Below are positions 16,726-24,535 of a DNA stretch of 55,852 nucleotides, in pieces. Origin of the DNA: Peptococcaceae bacterium UBA6116 (lineage in GTDB: Bacteria > Bacillota > Desulfitobacteriia > Desulfitobacteriales > Syntrophobotulaceae). Where the stretch lies: the NCBI GenBank assembly GCA_002423425.1, contig DIWC01000028.1, positions 1 through 55,852 on the forward strand, given 5' to 3'. Position 1 is the first letter of the stretch; each line of letters opens with the position of its first letter. The notes under the pieces are model-generated. The model did no database searches, was not told the origin of the DNA, and worked only from the letters and a program-made list of their open reading frames with translations. The position numbers and the translations under genes are program-made.

Positions 16726-16799
16726 GTTTTTTAAAGTTATCACAGCTAATTATTATTGAAAGACAATATCTTTTAGATGTATAGAGAGGGAGGAAAAAT

Positions 16800-18065
16800 A
16801 TGAAAATAGAGACAAAATGCTTACATGAAGGCTACCATCCTAAAAACGGCGAGCCAAGGGTTCTGCCGATTTATCAAAGTACAACCTATACTTATGATTC
16901 AACCGAACATATTGGAAAACTATTTGACCTTTCGGCTGAAGGATATTTTTATTCGCGTATCGCCAATCCGACAGTTTGTGCGGTAGAAGATAAAATAGCC
17001 TCCCTGGAAGGAGGCGTAGGAGCTTTATGTACTACTTCCGGTCAAGCTGCTTCTTTTATTAGTCTGATAAATATTTTGCAAGCAGGAGACCACTTTATCA
17101 GCGTCTCTAAAATATATGGGGGAACGATCAATCTTTTTTCAGTTACTTTAAAGAGATTAGGAATAGAATGTACCTTTGTCGACCCCGACACTCCGGCAGA
17201 CAATATCCAAAAACAGTTTAAACCCAATACGAAAGCCGTATTCGGAGAAACAATTGCTAATCCGGCTATTTCCGTCTTTGACATTGAGAAGTTTGCAGAG
17301 ATAGCTCATAAAAACCAAGTCCCCCTGATTGTTGACAATACTTTTGCAACCCCTATTCTCTGCCGGCCTTTTGAGTTTGGAGCCGATATTGTCATCCATT
17401 CCACGAGTAAATACATGGACGGCCATGCTATCCAAATCGGAGGAGTAATTGTCGACAGCGGTAATTTCGACTGGACCAATGGTAAGTTTCCGGAATTTAC
17501 CGAGCCTGATGACTCTTACCATGGAGTCGTTTATACCAAAAATTATGGCAATGCTGCTTACATTAACAAAGCCAGACTACAGATGATGCGCGACTTAGGT
17601 GCATGCCCTTCAGCTCATGCAGCTTTTCTTTTAAATCTAGGGCTTGAAACCCTTGCCGTACGCATGGAAAAACACTGTGCTAATGCCGAAAAAGTAGCAC
17701 AGTATTTAAGCAGCTCCTCGGAAATCGAATTCGTTAACTACCCTACCTTAAAAGGAGATCAATATTTTGACCTTGCCAAAAAATATTTACCTTTAGGATG
17801 CAGTGGAGTCATTTCTTTCTCGATTAAAGGAGGCAGGGAAACTGCCGTTAAGTTTATGGATGGTTTAAAGTTGGCTTCTAATCTAGTACATGTAGCGGAT
17901 ATCCGCACCTGCGTTCTTCATCCCGCAAGCTCAACTCATAGACAGCTTACGGATGAGCAGCTAGGTGCCGCAGGAATAACTCCCGGCTTGATTAGGTTTT
18001 CGGTAGGACTTGAGAATATTGAGGATATCCTGGAAGACCTTGATCAAGCATTGGCGCAAGTATAA
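16800..18065 (+). CDS. metY: O-acetylhomoserine sulfhydrylase (PLP enzyme)
   Basis: The 421-aa Cys/Met-metabolism PLP enzyme forms homocysteine from O-acetylhomoserine and sulfide. Visible motifs are YQSTTYTYDS near the N-terminus, YFYSRIANPTVCAVEDKIA, TSGQAASFISLIN, PLIVDNTFATPILCRPF (cofactor-contacting Asp) and HSTSKYMDGHA, where the lysine binds PLP. The insertion NFDWTNGKFPEFTEPDDSYHG is characteristic of the MetY/O-acetylhomoserine branch rather than cystathionine gamma-synthase. The ATG follows GGGAGGAAAAAT. It is a single-gene transcript pointing right, ending before the palindromic elements of the 18066-18397 gap. Confidence 0.9.
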   Translation: MKIETKCLHEGYHPKNGEPRVLPIYQSTTYTYDSTEHIGKLFDLSAEGYFYSRIANPTVCAVEDKIASLEGGVGALCTTSGQAASFISLINILQAGDHFISVSKIYGGTINLFSVTLKRLGIECTFVDPDTPADNIQKQFKPNTKAVFGETIANPAISVFDIEKFAEIAHKNQVPLIVDNTFATPILCRPFEFGADIVIHSTSKYMDGHAIQIGGVIVDSGNFDWTNGKFPEFTEPDDSYHGVVYTKNYGNAAYINKARLQMMRDLGACPSAHAAFLLNLGLETLAVRMEKHCANAEKVAQYLSSSSEIEFVNYPTLKGDQYFDLAKKYLPLGCSGVISFSIKGGRETAVKFMDGLKLASNLVHVADIRTCVLHPASSTHRQLTDEQLGAAGITPGLIRFSVGLENIEDILEDLDQALAQV

Positions 18066-18120
18066 AAACTTAGTTGCTTTTTCTAATGCGTATTTCTCAA
18101 GGTAATTCCTTGTATTAAGT

Positions 18121-18227
18121 TCACGCAACGTCCTCTAACCGTTCTTCGGCTCTGATACCATCCTTGGTATCAAGAGCCGCGCTCCGCATCCGTGCTACGC
18201 TTGCCACGGTTAGAGGACGTTGCGTGA
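18121..18227 (+). repeat. Palindromic structured element, copy B
   Basis: Perfect 22-bp arms (18121-18142 and 18206-18227) enclose a core with TTCTTCGGC, an inner stem TGATACC/GGTATCA with loop ATCCTT, then GCCGCGCTCCGCATCCGTG and CTACGCTTGCC. The core order equals the minus strand of copy A (300-401). The inner stem differs from copy A at four positions, all compensated, and the outer arms differ almost entirely yet pair perfectly. It lies 55 bp behind metY. Confidence 0.8.
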
Positions 18228-18261
18228 TATTTCAAGAAATGAAAGAAAATTTGGAAGTCAG

Positions 18262-18304
18262 TAAAAAGCCCTCCCTGTTCATATTGAACTGTGGAGGGCT
18301 TTTG
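18262..18304. terminator. Bidirectional terminator between metY and ctpA
   Basis: AGCCCTCC (18267-18274) pairs with GGAGGGCT (18293-18300), with a second stem GTTCA/TGAAC in between. A-runs on the left and T-residues on the right allow termination from both sides of the convergent metY and ctpA genes. Confidence 0.8.
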
Positions 18305-18334
18305 CATTCCTATAGCATCCAAATGGAAATGGCC

Positions 18335-18377
18335 TTCACGCGTTAGAGCCGAAGAACGGTAGAGACCGTGACGTGAT
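18335..18377 (-). repeat. Partial copy of the palindromic element (B')
   Basis: The minus strand reads TCACGTCACGGTCTCTACCG followed by TTCTTCGGCTCT and AACGCGTGAA. This matches the left half of copy B (18121-18153), including the invariant CCGTTCTTCGGCTCT, but the rest of the core is missing. It is inverted relative to copy B, and the two bracket the terminator. Confidence 0.6.
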
Positions 18378-18397
18378 CTTCTTGCAAAATTTATTTT

Positions 18398-19579
18398 TTA
18401 TTTAATCTTCTGATCTAACACTTCTATCGCTTTGCTTAGCTGACTGTCAAACACCGGTTTATCAGGAAGAATCGTCGGTTTTTCATCAGTTTTAAGTTCA
18501 ACCTTGATATCCGGTTCAATCCCTTTTTTATGAATATCATTCTTTTTGGGCGTAAGATATTTATCGGTGGTCAATTTAACGCTGGTACTGCCGTCAAGCG
18601 GAAATACTGTCTGCACGACACCTTTTCCGTAGGTCTTGGTCCCGACCAAAGTCCCGCTTCCATAATCTTTTACAGCCCCGGACACAATTTCCGCTGCCGA
18701 AGCAGTATATTCATTAGTTAGGATCACAAAGGGCTTGTTGATATACTGGGCTGTCGACCTTTCGGTATCGACTTCCCCATTTTTATTAACAATGTACACA
18801 ATATTGCCTTGGGGGACTAGCAGACTGGCAACCTTAACAGCCGCCTTTACCTCTCCTCCAGGATTGTATCGAAGATCAATGATCAAGCCTTTATACTTAT
18901 CAATATTAATATCCGAGAATATCTTTTCCAGTTCATCCCCTGTTCGGAGCGAAAAACTGGAAATATCAATCAACGCTATATCCGGCCTGCCTGGAAGGGT
19001 TATCTCATCTACCGTCGGAACATTGATATTTTCCCTAATGAGATTAAGTGAAAAGTCCTTCTTGGTTTTTGGACGGTATATGCCGACTGTCACTTTTGTT
19101 CCCACTTCTCCCCGCAGGATAGCCACAGCCTGGTCCTGACTTATGGTTGAAACATCGGTCTTATCTATTTTGAGAATCACATCTCCTGCTTCCACTCCTG
19201 CCCTATCGGCAGGAGAACCTTTAATCGGACGCATAACAACTAACTGAGTAGGATCAGCGGTGCTCAGACTTACCCCAATCCCGCCAAACGATCCTTTAAT
19301 CGAATTCATCAGTGTTTTATTTTCTTCGGCATCCTGAAAAGATGAATAGGTATCAAGAGAACTGACCATCCCTTCTATGGCCCCATCAACAAGCTTCGTC
19401 AAAGGTGGCTTATTTAAATATTGGCTGTCGATAAGGTATACTACCCTTATTAACCTTCCTAAGTTATTATGATTAGCGACAATGAAACCACTGACAAGGA
19501 AAACACCGCCTATACAAAGGATCAGGCCGACAGCAACGGCCTGTTTAAAAGCTCTTTTCCAATTTACCTGATTAGACAC
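18398..19579 (-). CDS. ctpA: C-terminal processing peptidase (S41, PDZ)
   Basis: The 393-aa serine protease has one N-terminal membrane anchor (about 13-36), a PDZ domain (about 95-170, with GGIGVSL and GSPADRAGVEAGDVILKID) and the S41 catalytic domain. The nucleophile is Ser294 in NEYTASAAEI and the general base is Lys319 in KTYGKGVVQ, the correct 25-residue spacing. A short peptidoglycan-binding tail seen in some relatives is missing. The enzyme acts outside the membrane. The gene lies just downstream of an M23 hydrolase and ftsEX, so turnover of a cell-wall hydrolase or its regulator is a reasonable inference. The start is GTG behind GGGGAAGGGG. Confidence 0.92.
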   Translation of the reverse strand: MSNQVNWKRAFKQAVAVGLILCIGGVFLVSGFIVANHNNLGRLIRVVYLIDSQYLNKPPLTKLVDGAIEGMVSSLDTYSSFQDAEENKTLMNSIKGSFGGIGVSLSTADPTQLVVMRPIKGSPADRAGVEAGDVILKIDKTDVSTISQDQAVAILRGEVGTKVTVGIYRPKTKKDFSLNLIRENINVPTVDEITLPGRPDIALIDISSFSLRTGDELEKIFSDINIDKYKGLIIDLRYNPGGEVKAAVKVASLLVPQGNIVYIVNKNGEVDTERSTAQYINKPFVILTNEYTASAAEIVSGAVKDYGSGTLVGTKTYGKGVVQTVFPLDGSTSVKLTTDKYLTPKKNDIHKKGIEPDIKVELKTDEKPTILPDKPVFDSQLSKAIEVLDQKIK

Positions 19580-19636
19580 TAGTATTCCCCTTCCCCTAAG
19601 CTTGGTTGTCTATCTTTATTATATGCGGGCCAACCA

Positions 19637-20770
19637 TTAGAAATACGCCATTGGTGTGGTGGGTTCGCCATTTTTACGAACTTCAAAATGCAGATGAGGC
19701 CCTGTTGACCAACCGGTAGTACCAACATTTCCTATTTTCTGTCCCGCGTTTACCTTCTGGTCAACAGAGACCGCCACGGAAGACATATGCCCGTATAAAG
19801 AGGAAAGCCCGTTACCATGATCGATAATGACCGCATTCCCGTAAGCCCCATACCAGCCTGAAAAAATTACTTCGCCATCTCCCGCCGCATCAATCTCGGC
19901 ACCGTAAGGTGCTCCGATATCTACTCCGGTATGAAGTTTATATTTGTGGGTGATAGGGTGAACCCTATAGCCAAAAGGACTGGTAATGGTCCAATACCCC
20001 GGTGTCGGCCAGACAATGATTGAACCCACGACCCCTCCTTTATTTTTTTTCTGTAATTCCCGGATTTTGGCTTCAAGTTCTTTCGAGTCTTTTTCCAGCT
20101 TGTCTATCTGGGTAATCATGTCGTCCTGATCTTGTTTGTTTCGAGCCAAAGCAATCTCTTTTTTTGACTTTTTGTCATTTAAACTAACTTTTGCTGCTTC
20201 TGCCTGCTGTTGTAGGTCTTTGGCCTCATCCATCTTGGCAATCAGTTGTTGTTTCTTCTCATCCAGATCCTTCTTTTGAATACGTATATCCGATAGAATA
20301 TCCTGGTCATTCCCTACCAGACAGCTCATATACTCTACCCGCGAAATAAAATCCGATATATCCGTAGATTGGAAGACGACTTCCAAATAACTCATTTGTC
20401 CTTCTTCATATATGGAACGGACACGCTTACTCAGAGTATCCTGCCTGCCATTCAATTCCGTTTGTTTTGCTTCCACATCTGCTTTGATTTTCGTTACATC
20501 CTCTTGGGACTTGGCATAGGCGTCTTGTCTGTTTTTTAAATCAATTTCAGCTGTGCTGATATCTTTAGTAAACTGCTGAATTTGTTTTTCCATTTGTTCG
20601 CCCTTGGTAGTTAGGTTTTTGAGGCTACTTTCAGCCCTGCTCTGCTGCTGGTCGATCTCCTTTTGCCGACGTAAAGCATCATTAAGATCATCCGCTGATA
20701 CAGGATATACAAAAGTAATTAATAAAAGCAACGTTACTAAAATAATTTTTACCCTTGAAATTTTAGCCAT
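19637..20770 (-). CDS. EnvC/PcsB-like murein hydrolase (coiled coil plus M23)
   Basis: The 377-aa secreted protein has a signal peptide (about residues 1-25, ending PVSA), a long coiled coil (about 26-230, beginning ADDLNDALRRQKEIDQQ) and a C-terminal LytM/M23 domain: FGYRVHPITHKYKLHTGVDI with the HxxxD zinc site and GPHLHFEVRKNG with the HxH site. All zinc ligands are present, so it may be an active endopeptidase and not only an activator. It lies directly behind ftsEX, as PcsB/CwlO/EnvC-type partners of FtsEX often do. The ATG at 20770 follows AAGGAGGAAAGAG; the upstream extension of the frame runs into ftsX and is not used. Confidence 0.9.
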   Translation of the reverse strand: MAKISRVKIILVTLLLLITFVYPVSADDLNDALRRQKEIDQQQSRAESSLKNLTTKGEQMEKQIQQFTKDISTAEIDLKNRQDAYAKSQEDVTKIKADVEAKQTELNGRQDTLSKRVRSIYEEGQMSYLEVVFQSTDISDFISRVEYMSCLVGNDQDILSDIRIQKKDLDEKKQQLIAKMDEAKDLQQQAEAAKVSLNDKKSKKEIALARNKQDQDDMITQIDKLEKDSKELEAKIRELQKKNKGGVVGSIIVWPTPGYWTITSPFGYRVHPITHKYKLHTGVDIGAPYGAEIDAAGDGEVIFSGWYGAYGNAVIIDHGNGLSSLYGHMSSVAVSVDQKVNAGQKIGNVGTTGWSTGPHLHFEVRKNGEPTTPMAYF

Positions 20771-20820
20771 CTCTTTCCTCCTTATCGCCCAAAGAAATAT
20801 CCAATTCAAATATTTTAATT

Positions 20821-21705
20821 TTAAAAGTGCAGGAATTTCCTGACTGAGAAAACACTGGCCAATGCTCCCATAAACATTCCGGCCAATAACATAACAAGAA
20901 GCACGGTAATGATAAACAGCTGACTCGCGACTATCGGCATAAAGGCCAAAGAAGTAATGATATATTGCAGAAGCCAATTGTAGGAGAACCCGACAACCAG
21001 TATAGCTAGGCCTGCTCCGATCAGCCCAATGACCAACCCCTCGATAAAAAAAGGCCATCTGATAAAAGAGTTACTGGCCCCGACCAGCCGCATAATTTGG
21101 ATTTCTTTTTCCCGGTGATTAACATTTGTTTTAATGTTTAAAGTAATTAAAAGCAGAGAAGCACAACTAAAAGCTGCTACAACCCCGATTCCTATCCAAC
21201 GCAACCAATGCGTAAAAGCAATCAGCTTTTCGAGGATTCCTTGGCCATAACTTACATTTTTGACACCTTCAATTTTCTTGACCTTGGCAGCGATATTCTC
21301 CACCAGACTGGCATCGGTAGCAACGATCGTAATTTTATCCGGAAGAGGATTTTTCCCTCCGAGATCCTCCAAAAGAGAACGGGTTCCCATTGAATTTTGC
21401 AAATCCAAAATAGCTTGATCCTTGGAAGTAAAAGCAACCGTTGCTACATCGGCTATCGACTTTATTTGATTTTCAATATCCTTTGTTTTCACATCATTCA
21501 GGCTGTCATCCAAAAAGACAGCTATTTTAACCTGGGATTCAAATGTCTGAGCAATATTGGCGGTATTGGCCAGGAATATAATCGAACTTCCCAAAAGAAC
21601 CAAAGAAATCGTTACAGTTAAAATGGATGCCAAACTGAGCCAAATATTTCTTATTAAAGAAAGTAAAGCTTGGCTAAGGATAAATCTTAAAGAATTAAAA
21701 GACAC
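20821..21705 (-). CDS. ftsX: Cell division ABC transporter-like permease FtsX
   Basis: The 294-aa membrane protein begins SFNSLRFILSQALLSLIRN and has a first membrane helix near 22-47, an extracellular domain (about 50-165) and three further helices in the C-terminal half, the FtsX arrangement. REKEIQIMRLVGASNSFIRW is the conserved cytoplasmic coupling segment. FtsX with FtsE transmits ATP hydrolysis to an extracellular peptidoglycan hydrolase, here probably the adjacent M23 protein. The GTG at 21705 has AGGAGG nine bases upstream and lies inside the end of ftsE (11-bp overlap), giving tight translational coupling; the longer upstream frame is a shadow of ftsE. Confidence 0.93.
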   Translation of the reverse strand: MSFNSLRFILSQALLSLIRNIWLSLASILTVTISLVLLGSSIIFLANTANIAQTFESQVKIAVFLDDSLNDVKTKDIENQIKSIADVATVAFTSKDQAILDLQNSMGTRSLLEDLGGKNPLPDKITIVATDASLVENIAAKVKKIEGVKNVSYGQGILEKLIAFTHWLRWIGIGVVAAFSCASLLLITLNIKTNVNHREKEIQIMRLVGASNSFIRWPFFIEGLVIGLIGAGLAILVVGFSYNWLLQYIITSLAFMPIVASQLFIITVLLVMLLAGMFMGALASVFSVRKFLHF

Positions 21706-22381
21706 TGGTATATGCCTCCTCTGCGCTATCCTCGGTAATCTTTCCTCCCTCGACCCGAACAACCCTTTTGTTCATCTGCTCCACAATATACAGGGCATGA
21801 GTAGCCATCACAACAGTAGTTCCGTACTTATTTACCTTGCTTAGGAGTTCCATAATCCCCCAGGCCGTATCCATATCAAGATTACCTGTAGGCTCATCTG
21901 CGACTAAAAGGCTGGGGTGATTAACAAGTGCTCTGGCCACACAAACTCTTTGCTGCTCGCCGCCTGACAGTTCTAAAGGAAAAGAATTAGCCTTACTGCT
22001 TAGCCCGACCAGTTCGAGCGTACTCATGGTATTTTCCTTGATCTCTTTTTTGTCTTTAGCAATAACTTGCAGGGCAAAGGCTACATTTTCAAAGACTGTT
22101 TTATTTGGAAGAAGTTTAAAATCCTGAAATACAACACCTATATTTCTTCTGACCACCGGTATTTGATGGTCTTTCATTCTGACCAAATTTATATTATCTA
22201 GGAAAACTTGTCCCCGAGTGGCTGTTTCCTCCCTGTATAAAAGTTTAATTAGTGTTGATTTGCCTGCACCACTAGGCCCAACTAAAAATACAAATTCCCC
22301 TTTAGCAATCTCCAAATTGATATTAAAAAGGGCTCTGGCCCCGTTAGAATAAATTTTGGATACATTTTTTAGCTTTATCAT
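21695..22381 (-). CDS. ftsE: Cell division ATP-binding protein FtsE
   Basis: The 228-aa ABC ATPase shows Walker A GPSGAGKSTLIKLLYREE (about residues 36-53), Q-loop VFQDFKLLPNKT, signature LSGGEQQRVCVARAL and Walker B LLVADEPTGNLD, followed by the switch histidine in ATHALYI. The text is characteristic of FtsE rather than LolD. The ATG at 22381 sits behind GGGGAGGGCAGA; the longer frame upstream lacks family sequence. It is the first gene of the leftward block ftsE-ftsX-M23-ctpA, about 270 bp from the transketolase pair and separated from it by a terminator. Confidence 0.94.
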   Translation of the reverse strand: MIKLKNVSKIYSNGARALFNINLEIAKGEFVFLVGPSGAGKSTLIKLLYREETATRGQVFLDNINLVRMKDHQIPVVRRNIGVVFQDFKLLPNKTVFENVAFALQVIAKDKKEIKENTMSTLELVGLSSKANSFPLELSGGEQQRVCVARALVNHPSLLVADEPTGNLDMDTAWGIMELLSKVNKYGTTVVMATHALYIVEQMNKRVVRVEGGKITEDSAEEAYTSVF

Positions 22382-22582
22382 TCTGCCCTCCCCTAGTACT
22401 AAACTATGATAATTTATAAATTCTTGAAATCCAAGTAAAGTAGTCATCTGCCACTCTTATTCTTCGACATTTTGCTGCAATTTCCTGTTAAATTTAACTA
22501 GAAATATTAAACATTTACATATGATTATTTATATATTTTTCTAATTCATAAATTAATGAATTTAAACACATTTCTAAGAAAC

Positions 22583-22608
22583 GAAAAAAAGAGCCTATTT
22601 CTAGGCTC
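22583..22608 (-). terminator. Terminator after the transketolase pair
   Basis: On the minus strand GAGCCTA and TAGGCTC pair around GAAA and are followed by seven T. It ends the tktN-tktC transcript before ftsE. The remainder of 22382-22653 is AT-rich and shows nothing else. Confidence 0.8.
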
Positions 22609-22653
22609 AAAAAAAATACCAGCAACAAAAAATATTATAATATAATAATGAAA

Positions 22654-23634
22654 TCAAGCTGAGATCTTACAATTTTTCTTCTTAATTACTTTTTGAGCAA
22701 CTTTAACAATCTCTGCCGCTGTCAGTCCATATTTAACCAGCAGTTCTTCAGGTCGTCCGGATTCGCCAAAAGTATCTTTTATTCCCACCCTACATAGGGG
22801 AACAGGATAATTCTCACTTAATACCTCAGCTACAGCGCTTCCAAGGCCTCCAATAATATTATGTTCTTCAGCGGTGACTACAGCCCCCGTTTGTTGGGAC
22901 ACAGCAATAATCGTGTTTTCATCCAAAGGCTTGACAGAGGCACAATTTACTACAGTCGCTTCAATCCCCTGACTATTAAGTATTTCGGCCGCTTTCAGGG
23001 CTTCGGCTACCATCAGCCCATTGGCAATAATAGCCACATCTTTTCCTTCCCGCCTTACATTAGCCTTGCCGATTTCGAACTTATAACTTTGATCAAACAG
23101 TACCGGAACTGCAAGTCTGCCCATTCTGATATAAACAGGACCTTTATAGGCAGCCGCAGCTTTGATAACTTGGCGAGTTTCCTCGGCATCCGCCGGAGCC
23201 AGTACCGTCATATTAGGCAAAGCCCTCATTAATGCCAGATCCTCAATAGCCTGATGCGAAGCCCCGTCCTCCCCAACGCTGATACCGGCATGGGTTGCTG
23301 CAATTTTAACGTTGAGTTTGGGATACGCAATCGAATTGCGAATTTGTTCAAAAGCCCTGCCTGTAGCAAAAACTGCAAATGTACTGGCAAAAGGCACTTT
23401 GCCTGCCGCTGCTAAACCGGCTGAAAATCCCATAAGATTTTGTTCAGCAATTCCCATATTGAAAAACCGCTCAGGAAATACTTTAGCAAAATCAGCTGTC
23501 TTAGTAGATTTTGACAGATCGGCATCGAGCACCACAATATCCTTATTTTGACCGCCGAGTTGGACTAATGTTTGGCCATAGGCATCCCTCATTGCGATTT
23601 TTTTTATATTTTCCCAATCAATTCTTTCAGTCAC
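22654..23634 (-). CDS. Transketolase, C-terminal subunit
   Basis: The 326-aa protein covers the pyrimidine-binding and C-terminal domains of transketolase: RDAYGQTLVQLG, IVVLDADLSKSTKT, FFNMGIAEQNLMGFSAGLA (with the glutamate that activates thiamine diphosphate), GEDGASHQAIEDLALMR and the C-terminal AVVTAEEHNIIGGLGSAV. It combines with the N-terminal subunit to move two-carbon units between sugar phosphates in the pentose phosphate pathway. Split transketolases are common in Clostridia and archaea. The GTG start abuts the stop codon of the N-terminal subunit gene (TAA-GTG), implying coupled translation and equal production. Confidence 0.93.
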   Translation of the reverse strand: MTERIDWENIKKIAMRDAYGQTLVQLGGQNKDIVVLDADLSKSTKTADFAKVFPERFFNMGIAEQNLMGFSAGLAAAGKVPFASTFAVFATGRAFEQIRNSIAYPKLNVKIAATHAGISVGEDGASHQAIEDLALMRALPNMTVLAPADAEETRQVIKAAAAYKGPVYIRMGRLAVPVLFDQSYKFEIGKANVRREGKDVAIIANGLMVAEALKAAEILNSQGIEATVVNCASVKPLDENTIIAVSQQTGAVVTAEEHNIIGGLGSAVAEVLSENYPVPLCRVGIKDTFGESGRPEELLVKYGLTAAEIVKVAQKVIKKKNCKISA

Positions 23635-24450
23635 TTATGCTTTCACCCCTCTCAGTTCTTTAAGGGCAATATCTGCTTGCTCGGAACTCGGGGCATTCCC
23701 ATGCCAGCCGGCTTGGTTTTCCATAAAAGATACTCCTTTGCCTTTAACCGTTTTAGCCAAAATTATCGTTGGTTTACCCCTTAAGTTTTTAGCTACTTCC
23801 ATAGAAGCATTCAATCCCCCGGTATCATGGCCATCTGTTTCCAAAACATTCCAGCCGAATGCCCGCCATTTATCCGCCAAAGGTTCGGAATTCATGACTT
23901 CCTTATTTGGCCCGTCAATTTGCAGACCGTTATTATCAAGAATGACCAAAAGGTTATCAAGTTTATATTGGGCAGCCGCCATCGCCGCTTCCCATACTAA
24001 TCCTTCGGCAACCTCACCATCTCCTAATAAACAATAGACTCTGTAAGATTTATTATCAATTTTTCCCGCAAGAGCCATCCCTGCTGCAGCTGAAATCCCT
24101 TGACCTAAAGATCCGGTAGACATATCAACTCCGGGAACTTTTTTCATATCCGGATGCCCTTGTAAAAAGTGGCCGGTCTGTCTCAGTTTCAGCAGTTCCT
24201 CCCGGGGGAAGAATCCTTTCTCTGCTAAAGCTGCATAAAGAACGGGGGCCGCATGCCCCTTGCTTAGGACAAAACGGTCCCGGTCAGGCCAGCTTGGATT
24301 CTCAGGATCAATTCTCATTTCTGAAAAGTAGAGTACGGCTACAATATCGGCGGCTGAAAGACTCCCGCCAGGATGTCCTGATTTGGCAGCAGCAAGCATT
24401 TCTATTATGTCCTGACGGATTTGGCAAGCCATTTCTTTAAGATTGGTCAT
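23635..24450 (-). CDS. Transketolase, N-terminal subunit
   Basis: The 271-aa protein is the thiamine-diphosphate-binding half: AAKSGHPGGSLSAADIVAVL, DRFVLSKGHAAPVLYAALAE, GSLGQGISAAAGMALAGK, LLGDGEVAEGLVWEAAM (diphosphate/metal-binding GDGE) and LLVILDNNGLQIDG. It needs the following gene for the complete active site. The ATG at 24450 follows GAGGGAATTATTAGTT, and the longer frame upstream overlaps the end of prfB in another frame. The gap to prfB is about 85 bp and contains a GC-rich hairpin. Confidence 0.93.
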   Translation of the reverse strand: MTNLKEMACQIRQDIIEMLAAAKSGHPGGSLSAADIVAVLYFSEMRIDPENPSWPDRDRFVLSKGHAAPVLYAALAEKGFFPREELLKLRQTGHFLQGHPDMKKVPGVDMSTGSLGQGISAAAGMALAGKIDNKSYRVYCLLGDGEVAEGLVWEAAMAAAQYKLDNLLVILDNNGLQIDGPNKEVMNSEPLADKWRAFGWNVLETDGHDTGGLNASMEVAKNLRGKPTIILAKTVKGKGVSFMENQAGWHGNAPSSEQADIALKELRGVKA

Positions 24451-24491
24451 AACTAATAATTCCCTCCTCGAGATCTCCATGCTTAACTTAA

Positions 24492-24518
24492 CTACCCCCG
24501 ATCCGATGCGTCCGGGGG
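24492..24518. terminator. GC-rich hairpin between prfB and the transketolase genes
   Basis: ACCCCCGA and TCCGGGGGGT pair around TCCGATGCG. There is no clear T-run on the minus strand, so it may slow or partly end prfB transcription. Confidence 0.4.
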
Positions 24519-24535
24519 GTGGATATTTTTTATTC

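Noticed and set aside
16758..16772. The 15-mer GAAAGACAATATCTT upstream of metY is identical to 250-264 in the IS tail
   Set aside because: The match ends on both sides after 15 bases and lies in AT-rich DNA. It is too short to call an IS remnant.
20771..21058. A longer N-terminus for the M23 hydrolase
   Set aside because: The extension is a shadow of ftsX in another frame. The ATG at 20770 has an ideal ribosome site and begins a signal peptide.
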